A stretch of 64,000 nt of DNA from Alteromonas sp. KUL49 (GCF_006538345.1 NZ_BJKL01000001.1:372001-436000); one strand, 5' to 3'; shown: positions 18,401 to 27,377, numbered from the stretch's first letter. Numbers and translations are program-made. Notes: a model not told the origin generated them from the sequence alone.

Positions 18401-20537
18401 ATGCATTATTGATACTTTGTGAAAATAGGCGAAATTGGGCGGCAAACTCTGCTTTTGCTTCACCCGATCCCAGTTGAGAGCGGCGTTTGCGACCTTTGGC
18501 TTTGATTTGGTTGAGTTTGGCATAAAGCTCTGAAATCGCATCTAGAATTTGCGTACGAACGGTGGCGTCTTCTACCTTCAGACCATTGAGAACTTCAATC
18601 AGTAGATCTAAGCCTTCAGACAAGGTATCGAGTTGCTCATTGATAGGGTCAATTTCGACCACAAGTGTAACTTCAGTGATCTGCTTATCTAGATCGGCAA
18701 TTTGCTGTTCAAAGGGGCCGAGTGCTTCATCAGACGATAAGAAATCTACGGTGGCATCGCTGACTTTATCGAAGGCTTCGGTAACTTCTTCATCCATCGC
18801 TTCGATGCGAGGTAAATCAATGTAGCGTTGTTCTTTTAGCGTTATTAGGTGACCGCGCTGTTTTCTCAATCCTGTCAGGCAGTCTACATATTGTTGAGGA
18901 GTGTCCCAATTTGCAATGCTGATACTGGATAGCAATGATAACTGGCTCTGTTCAGCTTGCTTAAGCGCTTCTGCCGCTTGTGCGCGGATTTGTTCAACTT
19001 TTTCAAATTCGTCGATAACCAGTTCCGCGGTTTCAACGATCTGTTTGATTACCTCGGCTGCGCCTTGCAGTTCATCACTTTCTAACCAGTAGTAGCTATC
19101 AAAGAGGCTTTTTGCCCCTCTGATAAGATCTTCATATAGATTTTTGCTAGGCGTTGGATTGGCAACCATACGAATAATGCTGGTGAGGTCGGAAATACCT
19201 CGTACTAACTCTTTATTGCCTATACGGCTCAAAAAGCTATCGGTGGTGGGTTGAGCGGCGGCGTATTCCTCACTACTGTAGGGTGTTTCCCACACTTGCA
19301 TGGGGTGAATTCGAGTGGCCTCAGCTTCTGCATTAAATATTACCGCAGTGCCATTTTTAAATATGCTGTATCCGTGACCGTATATCGGGTTTTGAAGCTC
19401 TTTTCGAATAAGGTTGTAGGAATATAGCCCAACGAGTCCATTCTCTGGCTCGTAGAAAATGTACAACACATCCTCGCCATTGGGAGAGCGAATGCTGCGT
19501 TTAAAGTTCAACCCATCAATGCGATCAGGAAACGATTTGCTCTCACCGCTCTTAAGGTAATAGCCCCCGGGGAAAATAATGCCGTGGTCTTCGGGTAAAG
19601 AGACACAGGCATGCCCAATAGCATCTATTCGCTGTACTTGTAAGGTACGGCTGTTGTACACCAAGTAACGGGCTTCTTTTTCGCGATAAGGAATAATTTT
19701 TAGCAGAATCAAACTGCCCACTTGGGCATATGACACATCTGCATCTGCAAGAGACTGGGTTTTGTCTTCAACGGGTTCTTGATAAATGCCCAAACCGTCT
19801 TGAGTATTGTTTTCAACCTTTACCGTTAGGTTGCCACCTATGGTTTCAACAAATACAGTATCGAGAATATTGATATGAGGATGGCTGCCCGCTTCGTGCA
19901 TTTCACGACCAGTGGAGTGCCATTCAAAATCGTGAGAAGGTGCTCGTTTAATGGCGCGTTCACCCCGATTGTCGATGTAATTCGCCGTGCCGTCTTTATT
20001 GACTCGCCACTGGAAAACCCGAACATCCTCTATCTTTCGGCCAATTTGAAATACGGCGAAAAGCAAGTCGCCTTGTACTTTGAGTTGAATAAGTCGAGCT
20101 TCTTTATAGTAAACGTAAAGCTCGGCAAATTCTTTTACAAACTCTGCTTGGTCGAGGAAGGTACTTGCAATGTCTTGCTCTTCTAACTCAAATCCGCTGT
20201 CTGACTGATTGAGCTTATACAGTGAAAATACGTCTTTAACTTGGGTCTCTTTTTTGAGCCCTAAATAAACGTTATAGCCAAACAGTAAGTAGTCACCAAC
20301 TGGCACAATATCGCGGGCAATACAGTTGTTTTCTGTACGCACCCGCACTCGACCAAGTACGTCTAAACGGGCTTGGCCAAACTCATCAATACGTTGCTGA
20401 TTAAGATTGTCTGTATGGACTTTTAGCTGGTTGCCTTGTTGTTCAAGACGACCTCTAATCACTTCATAAGCGCCACCCTCAGCAACAGCTGAGGTGACCT
20501 GTTCAGTGGCATCTGGTTGCGAATCTGTCGAAGCCAT
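15486..20537 (-). CDS. Giant coiled-coil protein with MoxR-like AAA+ ATPase domain
   Basis: A 1683-residue protein without signal peptide. The ATG has AGGGAG six bases upstream. Residues ~20-460 contain a conserved start (EVIRGRLEQQGNQLK, RVRVRTENNCIARDIV, LLFGYNVYLGL) and beta-rich repeats like a propeller. About 495-860 is coiled coil. About 1255-1560 is an AAA+ module with Walker A PPGYGKTT (Lys1307), Walker B MLYLDDIQ (Asp1369/1370) and sensor Asn in VVMAGNPYTESGDVF, closest in feel to MoxR-type ATPases. Databases often label relatives 'DNA repair ATPase', for which I see no direct support. It is followed upstream in the operon by flotillin and NfeD-like genes (52-base gap), so an energy-driven machine acting at a membrane microdomain is the simplest inference. 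The molecular function is unknown. Confidence 0.85.
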   Translation of the reverse strand: MASTDSQPDATEQVTSAVAEGGAYEVIRGRLEQQGNQLKVHTDNLNQQRIDEFGQARLDVLGRVRVRTENNCIARDIVPVGDYLLFGYNVYLGLKKETQVKDVFSLYKLNQSDSGFELEEQDIASTFLDQAEFVKEFAELYVYYKEARLIQLKVQGDLLFAVFQIGRKIEDVRVFQWRVNKDGTANYIDNRGERAIKRAPSHDFEWHSTGREMHEAGSHPHINILDTVFVETIGGNLTVKVENNTQDGLGIYQEPVEDKTQSLADADVSYAQVGSLILLKIIPYREKEARYLVYNSRTLQVQRIDAIGHACVSLPEDHGIIFPGGYYLKSGESKSFPDRIDGLNFKRSIRSPNGEDVLYIFYEPENGLVGLYSYNLIRKELQNPIYGHGYSIFKNGTAVIFNAEAEATRIHPMQVWETPYSSEEYAAAQPTTDSFLSRIGNKELVRGISDLTSIIRMVANPTPSKNLYEDLIRGAKSLFDSYYWLESDELQGAAEVIKQIVETAELVIDEFEKVEQIRAQAAEALKQAEQSQLSLLSSISIANWDTPQQYVDCLTGLRKQRGHLITLKEQRYIDLPRIEAMDEEVTEAFDKVSDATVDFLSSDEALGPFEQQIADLDKQITEVTLVVEIDPINEQLDTLSEGLDLLIEVLNGLKVEDATVRTQILDAISELYAKLNQIKAKGRKRRSQLGSGEAKAEFAAQFRLFSQSINNALAVSDTPEKADEQQSRLVIQLEELESKFSEYDEFLDEIMAQRDELHSAFESRKQSLMEARQRKAQNLFSAAERILKGVTRRATSFQDNDELNTYFAADPMVLKCGELVASLREIDDQIKADDIQAKLKAAKEQAIRSLRDKSDIFEDGGSVIKLGKHKFSVNSQQLDLTLLPKDDGLYRHLIGTDYYEVIESEELLALQPYWQQALVSENDKVSRFEYLAFQIIQDAEHSRNGISLEKLYALTSEPQALNKLIREYVAERYQEGYEKGIHDADTSALLQAMLPVHQQAGPLRYSPKGRALAVLFWQFAGHTKQQQQIWQSQAASAAILAKTLHSRNGYTQLIAELTSSIAQFTENFGLPFSATDIGISADYLSLELAQPQVDFVTSTSARTLVQGMQDTLKTLGHEREFQTALSQLNELHSQHQGLLEQWNLTQAWLVALCEQNDQFSQLAHYIDEATCLVLCGEGLATRPSDIKLQLTLSDLLSDHKRIVDGKLTVALDEFNDRLNRFVNHDIVQFKRYHDLRHELMEQGRKELQLESFMAKPLSSFVRNQLIDQVYLPIIGDNLAKQMGTVGENKRTDLMGLLLLISPPGYGKTTLMEYIADRLGLIFMKINCPSLGHDVTSIDPTNAPNATARQELEKLNLGLEMGNNVMLYLDDIQHTHPEFLQKFIALCDGTRRIEGVWKGQSKTYDMRGKKFCVVMAGNPYTESGDVFTIPDMLANRADIYNLGDVLGGKEKVFALSYLENCLTSNPVLAPLALRNMDDVYKLIAMAEGEQIASTDLSHQYSGAELNEITQVLKHLLEIQKVILKVNLQYIESAATADDYRVEPPFKLQGSYRNMNKMAEKVSAVMNHEELMQLIGDHYVGEAQTLTTGAEENLLKLSYLRGVMNAQEQERWEHICNTYSSKQKLQVEGDPTVQAVQQLASMANTLEVIKQDMLQSDTGDLIRPINRVAAAMKLLSDTWDGNSEK

Positions 20538-20589
20538 CGCTACTCCCTGTGAATACTCATTAACTGGGGGCTGTAACTTTGGTTACAGC

Positions 20590-22578
20590 TTACTTGTCTT
20601 TATTCCCAAGTAATGATTTCAACTGGTCTAAATCACCATTGTTTTGCAAAAACTTGGCGACCAACGCAGTAATGGCGGTGTCTTTAGCGTTACCGCTCGA
20701 CTGTCCAAACCCAGCGACGAGCTCTTTAACGTCATCCACAAGACTGGCGTCACCTTCCATGTGTGGTGTAAGTGCTGTGGTTAAGGTATCACTCTTGTTG
20801 ATGGTGCCATCGATCGCTTTACCTACCGACAGAGATTTTACGAATGAATCAAAGTAAGCGGTGTCACCACCCACAATATCAATATTGGCTTGTTTAAGTG
20901 CTTCACTGAGCACACTTGCTTGATGCGAGGCAATATCAACATTGGTGCGAATGGCTTCCATTTGTTCTTCGTGGCGCTTATCAAGTTCCATTCTGAACTC
21001 TTCGTGACTGCGCTGTTGTTCAGACATGGTACTCATGGCTTCAAACTTCTTCGTCATGCCTTCAGCTTCAGCAGCTGCCTTCTTCGCAGTGACTTCTGCT
21101 TCGGCCACACCCGACTTCTCGATAGCTTCTGCCATGGCTTCTTTTACGCGAACTTCTGCCATACCTTCTTGCTCAGTGGCAGACGCTTTGGCTTCCATAA
21201 CTTTGGCTTCGGCTAAACCGTCCGCTGCGGCAATGGCCTCTAAACCTTCCGCCTCTTTGCGCTTAGCGATAGCGTTTTTCTCAGCCACTTCTAATTCGGC
21301 TTGAGCAATAATGGCCTTTTCTTTGGCAATGTGTTCAGCAGATTTCTCTGCTGCTTCTGCTGCTTTAATGTCTTTGACTAACGCTTCTTCTGCTTGCGCT
21401 TCGGCAGCAATAATTTGTGCTTGCTTGTTGCGGTCAGCTTCAGCCACTACGCGAAGTTCGTTAATTTCTTCTTCTTTTTCCGCTACTGTTTTGTCTACTT
21501 CAACTCGGCTGCGAATAACGTCAGCAATTTCACGTTTTTCGTGCTCTACCAATTTCTCATTGGCAATGCGTTGCAATGACGCCTCTTTTTCGCGGTCAAT
21601 TTGCTCTAGCTCGCGGGCTCTTACCACTCGCTCTTCTTCAATCGCTACAGCACGCAATCGGTTATTTTCAGCTACTTCTATTTCGCGCTGTTTGTTTTGC
21701 TCTTGTACTTCAATTTCTTGCTCGGCTTGTACGCGAGCTTGCTCTGCTTTTAGCTTTTCTTCGTGTTGAACACGCTCGGTTTCTGCTGCTTCTCGCGCTT
21801 GTACGGTTTCTACTTCACGCTTTTGTTTCGCTTCTGCATCAGCTTGCTGACGCTCTAATTCTAGAATCGCTTCGCGAGTTTCCACATCTTTGCGCTTGAT
21901 TTTCATTTGCTCATCGCGCTCAAAAATGTTGGTTTGAATGTGCTGTTCAGCGGTAAGTTCAGTGATTTTACGAATACCCTGAGAATCCAAAATGTTGTTT
22001 GGATCGAGCTTGCTTACAGGCGTTTGTTCAAGGTAGTCAATGGCCACGTCTTCAAGTACATAGCCGTTTAAGTCTGTGCCGATATTATCGATAATCAGAT
22101 CGCGAAATTTGTCACGCTTGGCGTATAGGTCTTCGAAATCTAGCGACTTACCTACGGTTTTAAGTGCCTCAGAGAACTTGGCACTAAATAGCGCTTCAAG
22201 TGTTTCTATATTTGATGCTCGCTCACAACCAATGGCTTGGGCAACTTTTAGTACATCGTCGCTATTTTTATTCACGCGCACGAAAAAGCCTACTTTAATG
22301 TCGGCCCGAATGTTATCGCGACAAATCAACCCGTCAGAGCCGTTTCTGTCTACTTCGATGGTCTTCAGAGAGATATCCATCTCTTCCATTTTGTGGAATA
22401 CAGGCAGTACCACGGAACCTGTGAAGGTGACTTTCGGCTCTGAACGCATAGTGTTTACGATCATTGCTTTCCCTTGCTCTACCTTTCTGTACAAGCTTGC
22501 TATTGAAAAGATTAGAATCAATAAAAAGACTAATATTCCACCAGCTAAGGCTAGCCAAAATACAAAATCAGTGCCCAT
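20590..22578 (-). CDS. Flotillin-like SPFH protein (YqiK type)
   Basis: A 662-residue membrane protein: one N-terminal transmembrane helix (~6-30, FVFWLALAGGILVFLLILIF), an SPFH/band 7 domain (~45-215, with VVLPVFHKMEEMDISLKTIE and FEDLYAKRDKFRDLI), then a very long charged coiled coil (~220-520, rich in Glu/Ala/Lys) and an Ala/Gly-containing C-terminal region. Length and order fit the bacterial flotillins, which oligomerise in ordered membrane patches. AGGAG lies eight bases before the ATG. The gene lies 30 bases after the NfeD-like gene and 52 before the giant ATPase, all on one strand, so they probably form one operon and complex. An NfeD-like neighbour is the rule for this family. Confidence 0.9.
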   Translation of the reverse strand: MGTDFVFWLALAGGILVFLLILIFSIASLYRKVEQGKAMIVNTMRSEPKVTFTGSVVLPVFHKMEEMDISLKTIEVDRNGSDGLICRDNIRADIKVGFFVRVNKNSDDVLKVAQAIGCERASNIETLEALFSAKFSEALKTVGKSLDFEDLYAKRDKFRDLIIDNIGTDLNGYVLEDVAIDYLEQTPVSKLDPNNILDSQGIRKITELTAEQHIQTNIFERDEQMKIKRKDVETREAILELERQQADAEAKQKREVETVQAREAAETERVQHEEKLKAEQARVQAEQEIEVQEQNKQREIEVAENNRLRAVAIEEERVVRARELEQIDREKEASLQRIANEKLVEHEKREIADVIRSRVEVDKTVAEKEEEINELRVVAEADRNKQAQIIAAEAQAEEALVKDIKAAEAAEKSAEHIAKEKAIIAQAELEVAEKNAIAKRKEAEGLEAIAAADGLAEAKVMEAKASATEQEGMAEVRVKEAMAEAIEKSGVAEAEVTAKKAAAEAEGMTKKFEAMSTMSEQQRSHEEFRMELDKRHEEQMEAIRTNVDIASHQASVLSEALKQANIDIVGGDTAYFDSFVKSLSVGKAIDGTINKSDTLTTALTPHMEGDASLVDDVKELVAGFGQSSGNAKDTAITALVAKFLQNNGDLDQLKSLLGNKDK

Positions 22579-22608
22579 CGAAGAGACTCCTGTTAACTAA
22601 GTGATTTA

Positions 22609-23244
22609 TTAAATTGATGATGAACGCATAAGTTCTTCATGCGTTACCACTGAGTACCAGTCGTTTTCTGGTTGATACTCTAACAGCACCACTCGGGTAC
22701 CTTTTGATATTTCATTGGGAAGTGTGGCGCGTATGGTCAGTACCATACCGTCGTCGGTAGTGGCTTGGCCAAAGGTATCTGTTACCGAGCCTGTTGTAAC
22801 TGTGCACACAGTGCCAATCAGGCTGTCTTTGCGTACACCTTCGTGAGTAGCAAAAAAGCGCCTGAGCGGTTTGATACAAATAGCCGAAGCTGGAATGGCA
22901 AGCAGTAGCGAGACTAAAGCTATTGTTGCACCCGCTGCCGTGGCAGTGAGAATCGGGTCTAAAAAGGAGTTAAAAAACTTCTTACCCACGTAGGTAAACG
23001 CTAAGCCATACACATCCAAAAAGGTAATAGCAACGGTAAGTGGAACGCCGTCAAGACCAAGCTTGTTAAGCCAGTCACCAAAGAAGGACTCTCCGTCGGC
23101 GTCAATGTCGCCATCGCCAACGTCGAGGATCTCCAAATCAATCATTCCGAGTGCGGCAATAAGCCAAAAAGGCACAATGATCAGTAGTGGAAAGGTATAT
23201 ACAATTAGGGGGAAGCTAAAAAGCTCGCGTAGTAATATGTCCAT
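22609..23244 (-). CDS. NfeD/YqiJ-like membrane protein with C-terminal OB fold
   Basis: A 211-residue inner-membrane protein. Hydrophobic segments lie at ~10-30 (SFPLIVYTFPLLIIVPFWLI), ~65-85 and ~95-120 (ATAAGATIALVSLLLAIPAS), with an acidic loop DVGDGDIDADGE between the first two. The last ~75 residues (SLIGTVCTVTTGSV, GTRVVLLEYQPENDWYSVV) are a small beta-barrel of the OB type found in NfeD proteins. These proteins partner flotillins. It is the first gene of the predicted operon with flotillin and the giant ATPase. No strong ribosome site is visible before the ATG. It probably anchors or caps the flotillin assembly. Confidence 0.8.
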   Translation of the reverse strand: MDILLRELFSFPLIVYTFPLLIIVPFWLIAALGMIDLEILDVGDGDIDADGESFFGDWLNKLGLDGVPLTVAITFLDVYGLAFTYVGKKFFNSFLDPILTATAAGATIALVSLLLAIPASAICIKPLRRFFATHEGVRKDSLIGTVCTVTTGSVTDTFGQATTDDGMVLTIRATLPNEISKGTRVVLLEYQPENDWYSVVTHEELMRSSSI

Positions 23245-23366
23245 AATGCGCTAACGACCGAAACGTCCTATTTCCTAATAGCTGGCTGTAAACATTATAA
23301 TTGAGCGGTAATATTGTCAAAGCAATTTACGTTTCAAAAAATTAACAAGCCATCTGATACGTTAGT

Positions 23367-24248
23367 TTACAGACCAACATCAAACCAATAATTCGGGTTC
23401 TCGGTACCAAGTGCTGTAGGAGTATCCAGTCGAATAATGCGAGTATTTTGCCATTGCGAAAGTGGGAATACGCCTTTGCCGATGGGACTTTGCTTGATTA
23501 GCTCGTCTAGCTGACCGCTTTCTGCTAGCGTTGACAAGCCCTCGGATAATCGTTGCGCGAGCGCCAGGTTGCGTTTCCCCACAAAAAAATAGGTGGGAGA
23601 GCGGTATTGCAACATAACATCAGGAACAATGGCCAGGTTTGGATGGTCTTTTCTGAAGGCTTCAAACTCTGGTGTTATTTCCTGGATGGCGCGAGGGAAA
23701 TAATCACAGCGCCCTCGAGAAACCATATCGAACATGGCCTCGAACTTGAGTACCCGCGCCACAATCATCTCGTTGTATTCAAGTATATCTGAGTCGGGCC
23801 AGTGAGTGCCCTGACAGGCGATGTAGGAGCGTAATTCATCAAGGTTTTTTACGCTGTTGAGTCGCCCTACATTTGATACATTGGTCAGCAATCGGCGATG
23901 ACCCATTAGGCCTTTAAGCAGCGGCACTTTTATCGCTATGTATCGTTCTTCGCGTGATTGATTTGTCATAGTATGCATGACATCTAAACCGTTGGGGTCA
24001 TCGAGAAAAGATAGTGACCGTTCTTGGGAATAGGGTAAATCGACGTTTTCGAGCTGATAGGGGCCGTATTTTTCTTCAGTGACATTCAGCGCATGTATCA
24101 ATACCAATTTGAAATAATCAACGCTGTCTTGTTGATTTGCATTACTGCTGAGTACCTTTACGGTTGCGATGTTGGTTTCTTGGCTGATACTTGTGAATGA
24201 AATCAATAAAACACAGAGGTAAAGACTCGTTTTAACACCCTTTAACAT
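23367..24248 (-). CDS. Periplasmic solute-binding-like protein (SBP_bac_3 type)
   Basis: About 293 residues, with a signal peptide from the ATG at 24248 (MLKGVKTSLYLCVLLISFTS); a TTG at 24263 is a possible longer start. The mature protein resembles the type-2 periplasmic binding fold of amino-acid-like solute receptors: LDVMHTMTNQSREERYIAIKVPLLKGL and RGRCDYFPRAIQEI correspond to the hinge and ligand-contact regions, and TYFFVGKRNLALAQRLSEGL to the late helix. No permease or ATPase gene is adjacent, so it may act as a free-standing receptor or be only distantly related. It sits 122 bases upstream of the NfeD-like gene on the same strand; membership in that operon is possible but not needed. 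Confidence 0.65.
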   Translation of the reverse strand: MLKGVKTSLYLCVLLISFTSISQETNIATVKVLSSNANQQDSVDYFKLVLIHALNVTEEKYGPYQLENVDLPYSQERSLSFLDDPNGLDVMHTMTNQSREERYIAIKVPLLKGLMGHRRLLTNVSNVGRLNSVKNLDELRSYIACQGTHWPDSDILEYNEMIVARVLKFEAMFDMVSRGRCDYFPRAIQEITPEFEAFRKDHPNLAIVPDVMLQYRSPTYFFVGKRNLALAQRLSEGLSTLAESGQLDELIKQSPIGKGVFPLSQWQNTRIIRLDTPTALGTENPNYWFDVGL

Positions 24249-24486
24249 TGGTAACTGCCCCAATTGATCCTGAGGTTAAGTATAGATTGTCTTTACAATT
24301 TTGCTCTGATTTGGTTGATGTAGGTTGTGGTTTATCACGTGAAGCCCTAAATAAAATCCACCGTCAAGATTGCTAAAATTTAAGAAATAAAGAGTAAAAT
24401 CAATTGTCTGACATGACTCCATGGTGAATACTGACGTAGTGCACTATTTGTTGACTCAAAGTGATTTGGGCAAAGCTAAAAAAGGA

Positions 24487-27300
24487 ATGAAAAACTTGAG
24501 CATTCGAACCCTATTTATCGTGTTCTCCGTATGTCTGATGTCATGTACTAATGAGACAAAAACGTGGAACGACACCCTCGATAGAATCTCCACAGGTATC
24601 GTCAACATACAATTTGATACTCCGGTTTACTTTGATGGAAAACGAAATGCCTCTAGTCAAGCAACGGGTTTTGTCGTCGATGCTGAGCGCGGAATTATTC
24701 TCACTAACCGGCACGTTGTGACGCCAGGACCAGCCACATCAGTTGCTATTTTTTCTAATAACGAGGAAGTAGAGCTGGTTCCACTCTATTTCGACCCAGT
24801 ACATGATTTTGGCTTTTTCTCATACAAGCCAGAGACACTGCAAAATATCAATCCTTACGAGCTCACGCTAAACCCTGACGGCATTAAGGTGGGACAGGAA
24901 ATACGAATTGTGGGTAATGATGCCGGACAAAAGCTGTCTATTCTCGATGGTACCATTTCTCGCTTAGACAGAAATGCGCCAAATTACGGAGCGAGCGGAT
25001 ATAACGACTTTAATACGTTTTATATTCAAGCGACTACCGCCTCAACAGGAGGGTCATCTGGTTCTCCAGTAGTGAATATTGATGGTGATGTTGTTGCGTT
25101 AAACGCAGGTAGCCGAAGAAACTCATCAACCGCTTTTTACTTGCCTCTTGAGCAAATTGTAGAGGCATTAACCCGTATTCAGAACAATGAATCTGTAGCT
25201 AGGGGAACAATTCAAACCACTTTCAGCCATACACCATTTTCAGAACTGAAGCGCTTGGGCTTATCCGATGAACAAGCAAATGAATATCGAAGCGCTAAGC
25301 CTAGCGCATCAGGTATGTTGGTCGTTGACAGTATTATTCCCCGCTCACCTGCCAGTGAATTCTTAGAAGTCGGAGATATTCTCCTAACGGTTAACAATGA
25401 CAAGATCACAGACTTTCTCACTTACGAGACCTTTCTTGGAAGTAACGTGGGTGGCAACATTGATGTAACTGTGCTTCGTCACTCTGAAGTGTTGCAAGGC
25501 GTCATTGCCGTGGATGATTTAATTAGCTTTAATCCGGTCAAGTTATTCCAGTTTGACGACAGCACGTTCCATACACTTTCCTATCAGCAGGCACGACACT
25601 TTAACCGTCCTGTCGCAGGGGTCTATGTCGCTAATTCCTCCTCTGAATTTTCAAAAGCGGGAATCGGATCGGGTACGTTAATAGTGAGTTTAGATGGGGT
25701 GACACTCAATTCTGTTGAAGACTTTCAAGCGGAGTTGGCGAAAAAGCCTGAAGGAAGCGAAATGAGCATTCGCTACTTTTCGTTGAGAGATCCAAAGCAA
25801 ACACACTCTGCTTCGGTAAGAAAAGACGATAAGTGGTTTGCACAACGAGAATGTCGGAAGAATGATGAAGACGGTTTGTGGACCTGTGAATTTCTTGATG
25901 ACACGAGTCAAGCTTTAGCCGCAGAGGTAACAGAGCCTCACCAAATAAAGTTTTCATTCGATGAAGAGTGGGAAATTGCAAAATCACTGGTAAAAGTGCA
26001 GTTCTTCAGACCATTTGCTACTCAGGGCACGTCTGGTGTTGGTCATGCGTCAGGCACGGGACTCATTATCGACAAAGAAAAAGGCTGGGTTATTGTTGAT
26101 AAGTCATCTGTGTCTAGCATTTTAGGTGATGTAGAAGTTATTTTTAACAATCGCCTCAAAGTCGAAGGAAAAGTGGTTTTTATACACCCACTGCACAACC
26201 TAGCGATAGTGAGCTACCCAGTGGAAGAAATAGACTCAGACTACATTGCAGAAGCCGTCATCAGTGATAAACCTGTGGAAATAGGAGCACAAATTATTCA
26301 AGTCGGTCTGGATTACGACGGCCGATTTGAAACGAGAGAAACTTATATCGAAACGACTTATGAGTTATGGCTCAACCGCTTTAACGTACCACAATACATT
26401 GATCAAAATATTGATGTTATCCATATAGTTGATGCCAATTACGATATTGAGGGAGCGATAGTTAACGAGCGGGAGGAAGTCATTGGTCTTTGGTCCTCAT
26501 TTAAACATGCAGAAGAAGAAGGAAGCGGCTCTTCTTACAGTGCTGCGGGTATTCCCGCCGACTTGATTCGAGAAACCATTGCGCTCGCTGAAACACAAGC
26601 ACCACTATATAGTTTAGATTTAACGATGACCTATATCGCTCCCTATGAAGCGATTCAATTAGGCATTCCCGACCACTGGTTAAATAGGATTCTCGAAAGC
26701 GACAAAGACAACCAAAAAGTCGTTTATGTGGTAAACGCGCCTTACCAAGAGGATGGAGTGTCAGGTATTCGCCGAGGTGATGTTGTTCTTGCCGTTGATG
26801 ACGTGCCTGTATCAACCTTCCGAGCTATTGAACAGCTTTCACAGAAGCCGACGGTCATCGTATCTGTGCTAAGGGAGCGTGAAGTTCACTCTGTGGAAGT
26901 GGCGACTTCTGCACTCACTGGGATTGATATTGATCGCGTACTTTATTGGTCTGGAATGCGTCTGCACGAACCGCATAGAATGGCTATGCTTCAGCGCGGT
27001 ATTGCTAATGACGGTGTTTATAGTGCGAGCTATCAGTTCGGCTCTCCAGCAGAGCGATTTAGTATTTACGCCACAAATCGCATAGTAGAGATTGACGGTC
27101 AGGCGGTGAATAGTTTGGATGATTTTATCGCCTTGGTAAAAAACCGAGATCACCGCGAAGCTATTACATTGAAGTTACTCGACTTGAATAACAAGCCAAT
27201 GGTCAAGACAATGAAGTTAGATTATCGCTATTGGCCGTTTTATGAGATGAAGTACGACAATGGAGAATGGCGTAAGATCAACTATCCGGTCGAGCTTTAA
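24487..27300 (+). CDS. Nma111-like double trypsin/PDZ serine protease, lipoprotein
   Basis: About 937 residues from the ATG at 24487, which gives a lipoprotein signal ending LMSC (Cys20); an ATG at 24421 adds 22 residues. The first protease domain has His76 (ILTNRHVV), Asp107 (DPVHDFGFF) and Ser193 (GGSSGSPVV), an intact HtrA-type triad. PDZ-like segments follow (MLVVDSIIPRSPASEFLEVG; GVYVANSSSEFSKAGIGSG). A second protease-like domain starts near residue 530 (GTGLIIDKEKGWVIVDKSS, HPLHNLAIV) but lacks the His and Ser, and a last PDZ-like pair ends the protein. Active plus dead protease with several PDZ domains is the layout of fungal Nma111/Ynm3, and the wording IRIVGNDAGQKLSILDGTIS is strikingly like it. 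It probably degrades or senses misfolded envelope proteins. It stands alone. Confidence 0.88.
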   Translation: MKNLSIRTLFIVFSVCLMSCTNETKTWNDTLDRISTGIVNIQFDTPVYFDGKRNASSQATGFVVDAERGIILTNRHVVTPGPATSVAIFSNNEEVELVPLYFDPVHDFGFFSYKPETLQNINPYELTLNPDGIKVGQEIRIVGNDAGQKLSILDGTISRLDRNAPNYGASGYNDFNTFYIQATTASTGGSSGSPVVNIDGDVVALNAGSRRNSSTAFYLPLEQIVEALTRIQNNESVARGTIQTTFSHTPFSELKRLGLSDEQANEYRSAKPSASGMLVVDSIIPRSPASEFLEVGDILLTVNNDKITDFLTYETFLGSNVGGNIDVTVLRHSEVLQGVIAVDDLISFNPVKLFQFDDSTFHTLSYQQARHFNRPVAGVYVANSSSEFSKAGIGSGTLIVSLDGVTLNSVEDFQAELAKKPEGSEMSIRYFSLRDPKQTHSASVRKDDKWFAQRECRKNDEDGLWTCEFLDDTSQALAAEVTEPHQIKFSFDEEWEIAKSLVKVQFFRPFATQGTSGVGHASGTGLIIDKEKGWVIVDKSSVSSILGDVEVIFNNRLKVEGKVVFIHPLHNLAIVSYPVEEIDSDYIAEAVISDKPVEIGAQIIQVGLDYDGRFETRETYIETTYELWLNRFNVPQYIDQNIDVIHIVDANYDIEGAIVNEREEVIGLWSSFKHAEEEGSGSSYSAAGIPADLIRETIALAETQAPLYSLDLTMTYIAPYEAIQLGIPDHWLNRILESDKDNQKVVYVVNAPYQEDGVSGIRRGDVVLAVDDVPVSTFRAIEQLSQKPTVIVSVLREREVHSVEVATSALTGIDIDRVLYWSGMRLHEPHRMAMLQRGIANDGVYSASYQFGSPAERFSIYATNRIVEIDGQAVNSLDDFIALVKNRDHREAITLKLLDLNNKPMVKTMKLDYRYWPFYEMKYDNGEWRKINYPVEL

Positions 27301-27345
27301 ATTTTTTGTAATTTTTTTCATACTTTAAAGGTGATAATTCCACCG

Positions 27346-27377
27346 TCTGCACTACACTTTATAAGGTGTAGTGCAGA
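27346..27377. terminator. Hairpin after the protease gene
   Basis: A 12-bp perfect stem TCTGCACTACAC/GTGTAGTGCAGA (27346-27357, 27366-27377) with an 8-base loop lies 45 bases past the protease stop. No U-tract follows, so it is terminator-like or a regulatory palindrome; nothing else is evident between 27301 and 27554. Confidence 0.5.

Noticed and set aside
15486-20537. Annotation of the giant AAA+ protein as a DNA repair enzyme
   Set aside because: No nuclease, SMC hinge or DNA-binding motif was seen; the neighbours are membrane proteins.
21311-21769. Serine/alanine-rich + strand reading frame of 152 codons opposite the flotillin gene
   Set aside because: It is the mirror of the Glu/Ala/Lys coiled-coil codons of the flotillin; no ribosome site and no plausible fold.
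22076-22600. Long + strand frame opposite the flotillin SPFH region
   Set aside because: Fully antisense to a well-supported gene with SPFH motifs; composition is that of a shadow frame.
24421-24486. Longer start for the Nma111-like protease
   Set aside because: It would place the lipoprotein signal 22 residues inside the protein; no ribosome site at 24421.
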